Below are positions 4,680 through 5,791 of a stretch of DNA of 5,791 bases, in pieces. The translations under genes and the position numbers were made by a program. The DNA is from Pseudomonadota bacterium. GTDB lineage: Bacteria > Pseudomonadota > Gammaproteobacteria > Xanthomonadales > Rhodanobacteraceae. Each line of letters opens with the position of its first letter. The stretch's first letter is position 1. The notes under the pieces are model-generated. The model did no database searches, had not been told where the DNA came from, and saw only the letters and a program-made list of their open reading frames with translations. Location: assembly GCA_018241165.1 (NCBI GenBank), contig JAFEEK010000229.1, forward strand, positions 1 to 5,791. The letters run 5' to 3'.

Positions 4680-5791
4680 GTGAATCACACCACTCGCCAC
4701 CGCCTGTTGGCGCTGGCTGTCTGCGCCACTCTGGCTACCGCATGCGCATACGCCGCTGCCGCCGATGATCAATCATCCCCGACCCAGGAACTGAAGAAGG
4801 TCGAGGTCAAGGGCTACGTCATGCCCGACGACGCCAAGCCCAAGCTCGACCACATCATGAAAGAGGTCGACGGTCCGAAGATCACGGTCACGAAGAAAAC
4901 CTCGATCACCATCCTCGACAACCTGCCGACCATCATCGGCAACAATCCGCGCGCGGTGTTCGCGCAGACGCCGGGCCTGTACGTCGCCGAAGAGCAGATT
5001 CCCGGCCAGGTGAACCTGTCGTATCGCGGCATCGGCAATCCGCAGGAATCCGAATACGTAGGCGTGTTCCAGGACGGCATTCCGCTGGAAGGCGACTGGA
5101 TCGGCTTCCCCACCTTGTACGTGTTCCCGCTGCCGCAAACGATTGCGCAGGTGCAGATGATCCGCGGCGGATCCTCACTGCTGTATGGACCGGAACCGCC
5201 GCCGGCAATCAACCTGGTCAGCGCAAAACCGTCGCCGCTGCCGATGGCCGGCTACACCGAAAACGTCATTGGCAACGACGGCCTGTTCGCCACGTTCAAC
5301 AAGGTTTCCGGCACGCAAGGCAAGTGGGATTACCTCGCCGACGCGCACTACCGCACGACCGACGGCCAGCGCGACAACGGCGACGCGAAATTGAGCGGCG
5401 CCGACCTGCACATCGGCTACCGGCCGGACCAGGATTCGTACACCGCGCTGGATTTCCACGCCTACGATCTGAACACCGGCAGCCCGGGCCAACTGTTCGC
5501 CGCGCAATATGCCGCGAATCCGGACTTGACCACGACGCCCTACGACCGGTTGTGGACGCAGCGGTATGTACTCAGCCTTTCGCACGAACGCCATCTGGAT
5601 GAGGACACGCAAGTGTTCGTGAAGGCATGGGCTGGCTATCAGGACCAGGCCTCGCGCGCGCAGGACCGCGGCGCCGCGCCGACCACAACGACCTTGCAGG
5701 ACGAACAATTCCGCTTCACCGGCATCGACGCGCGCATGGTGCATCACTGGGGCCGCGGCAATGCTTTCACGGCGGGAACCACGCTGTATCA
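4680..5791 (+). CDS. TonB-dependent outer-membrane receptor, N-terminal part (cut by window end)
   Basis: 370 codons are present; the rest of the beta-barrel is beyond the edge. Such receptors take up scarce nutrients (iron chelates, vitamins, sugars) across the outer membrane using energy passed by TonB-ExbB-ExbD. Residues 1-~28 are a signal peptide (basic start, LLALAVCATLATA core, AYA cleavage region). ELKKVEVKGY (37-46) is a TonB-box-like segment. The plug domain runs from ~80 to ~185 with NNPRAVFAQTPGLYV, RGIGNPQE (from Arg116), VFQDGIPLEGDW and RGGSSLLYGPE (from Arg162). Alternating barrel strands follow. A polar, Lys-rich linker of about 30 residues separates the TonB box from the plug. 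Where many receptors have a Gly pair after YGP, this one has EPPPA. The general plug pattern resembles FecA-like and siderophore receptors, but the substrate cannot be assigned. The start is GTG 4680. It lies 83 nt after cyclase 2, with no clear terminator between, so it may share the transcript. Confidence 0.9.
   Translation, partial: MNHTTRHRLLALAVCATLATACAYAAAADDQSSPTQELKKVEVKGYVMPDDAKPKLDHIMKEVDGPKITVTKKTSITILDNLPTIIGNNPRAVFAQTPGLYVAEEQIPGQVNLSYRGIGNPQESEYVGVFQDGIPLEGDWIGFPTLYVFPLPQTIAQVQMIRGGSSLLYGPEPPPAINLVSAKPSPLPMAGYTENVIGNDGLFATFNKVSGTQGKWDYLADAHYRTTDGQRDNGDAKLSGADLHIGYRPDQDSYTALDFHAYDLNTGSPGQLFAAQYAANPDLTTTPYDRLWTQRYVLSLSHERHLDEDTQVFVKAWAGYQDQASRAQDRGAAPTTTTLQDEQFRFTGIDARMVHHWGRGNAFTAGTTLY

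Overview
The window is GC-rich with dense, same-strand coding and very short gaps. Its genes are typical of a gammaproteobacterium with an outer membrane. The pairing of membrane GGDEF proteins carrying periplasmic TPR-like sensors with a TonB-dependent receptor, plus the gene style, suggests the Xanthomonadales (Xanthomonadaceae/Rhodanobacteraceae). That placement is an inference, since no marker gene is present. All supported genes lie on the + strand.

Layout: (1) 1-~300, the C-terminal part of a GNAT-family N-acetyltransferase, cut by the left edge. Its frame has no stop before the next gene and reads straight into it. (2) 304-579, a 91-aa protein with a conserved MSNIIGFLE-type head and a Lys/Pro/Ala tail. 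(3) 606-2378, a membrane diguanylate cyclase with a signal sequence, periplasmic TPR-like sensor, coiled coil, transmembrane helix and GGEEF domain with an I-site. (4) 2379-2509, a 131-nt gap with a weak terminator-like hairpin. (5) 2510-2794, a 94-aa paralogue of the small protein. (6) 2812-4596, a paralogue of the cyclase. (7) 4597-4679, a short gap. (8) 4680-window end, the N-terminal 370 residues of a TonB-dependent outer-membrane receptor, cut by the right edge.

The main result is a tandemly duplicated two-gene module, [small Lys-rich-tailed protein + membrane diguanylate cyclase] x 2, with a period of about 2.2 kb. Spacing inside each unit is tight (26 and 17 nt), and the leader just before each small gene also resembles the other. 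The cyclase output halves are nearly the same in protein and partly in DNA, while the sensor halves and the middle of the small proteins have diverged. The simplest reading is two c-di-GMP synthases with different periplasmic inputs, each translated with its own small basic partner. The small proteins match no family I can name with confidence. Their constant linkage to the cyclase is the best candidate here for an undescribed system. The downstream receptor may be functionally linked (envelope or nutrient sensing to c-di-GMP), but only adjacency supports that.
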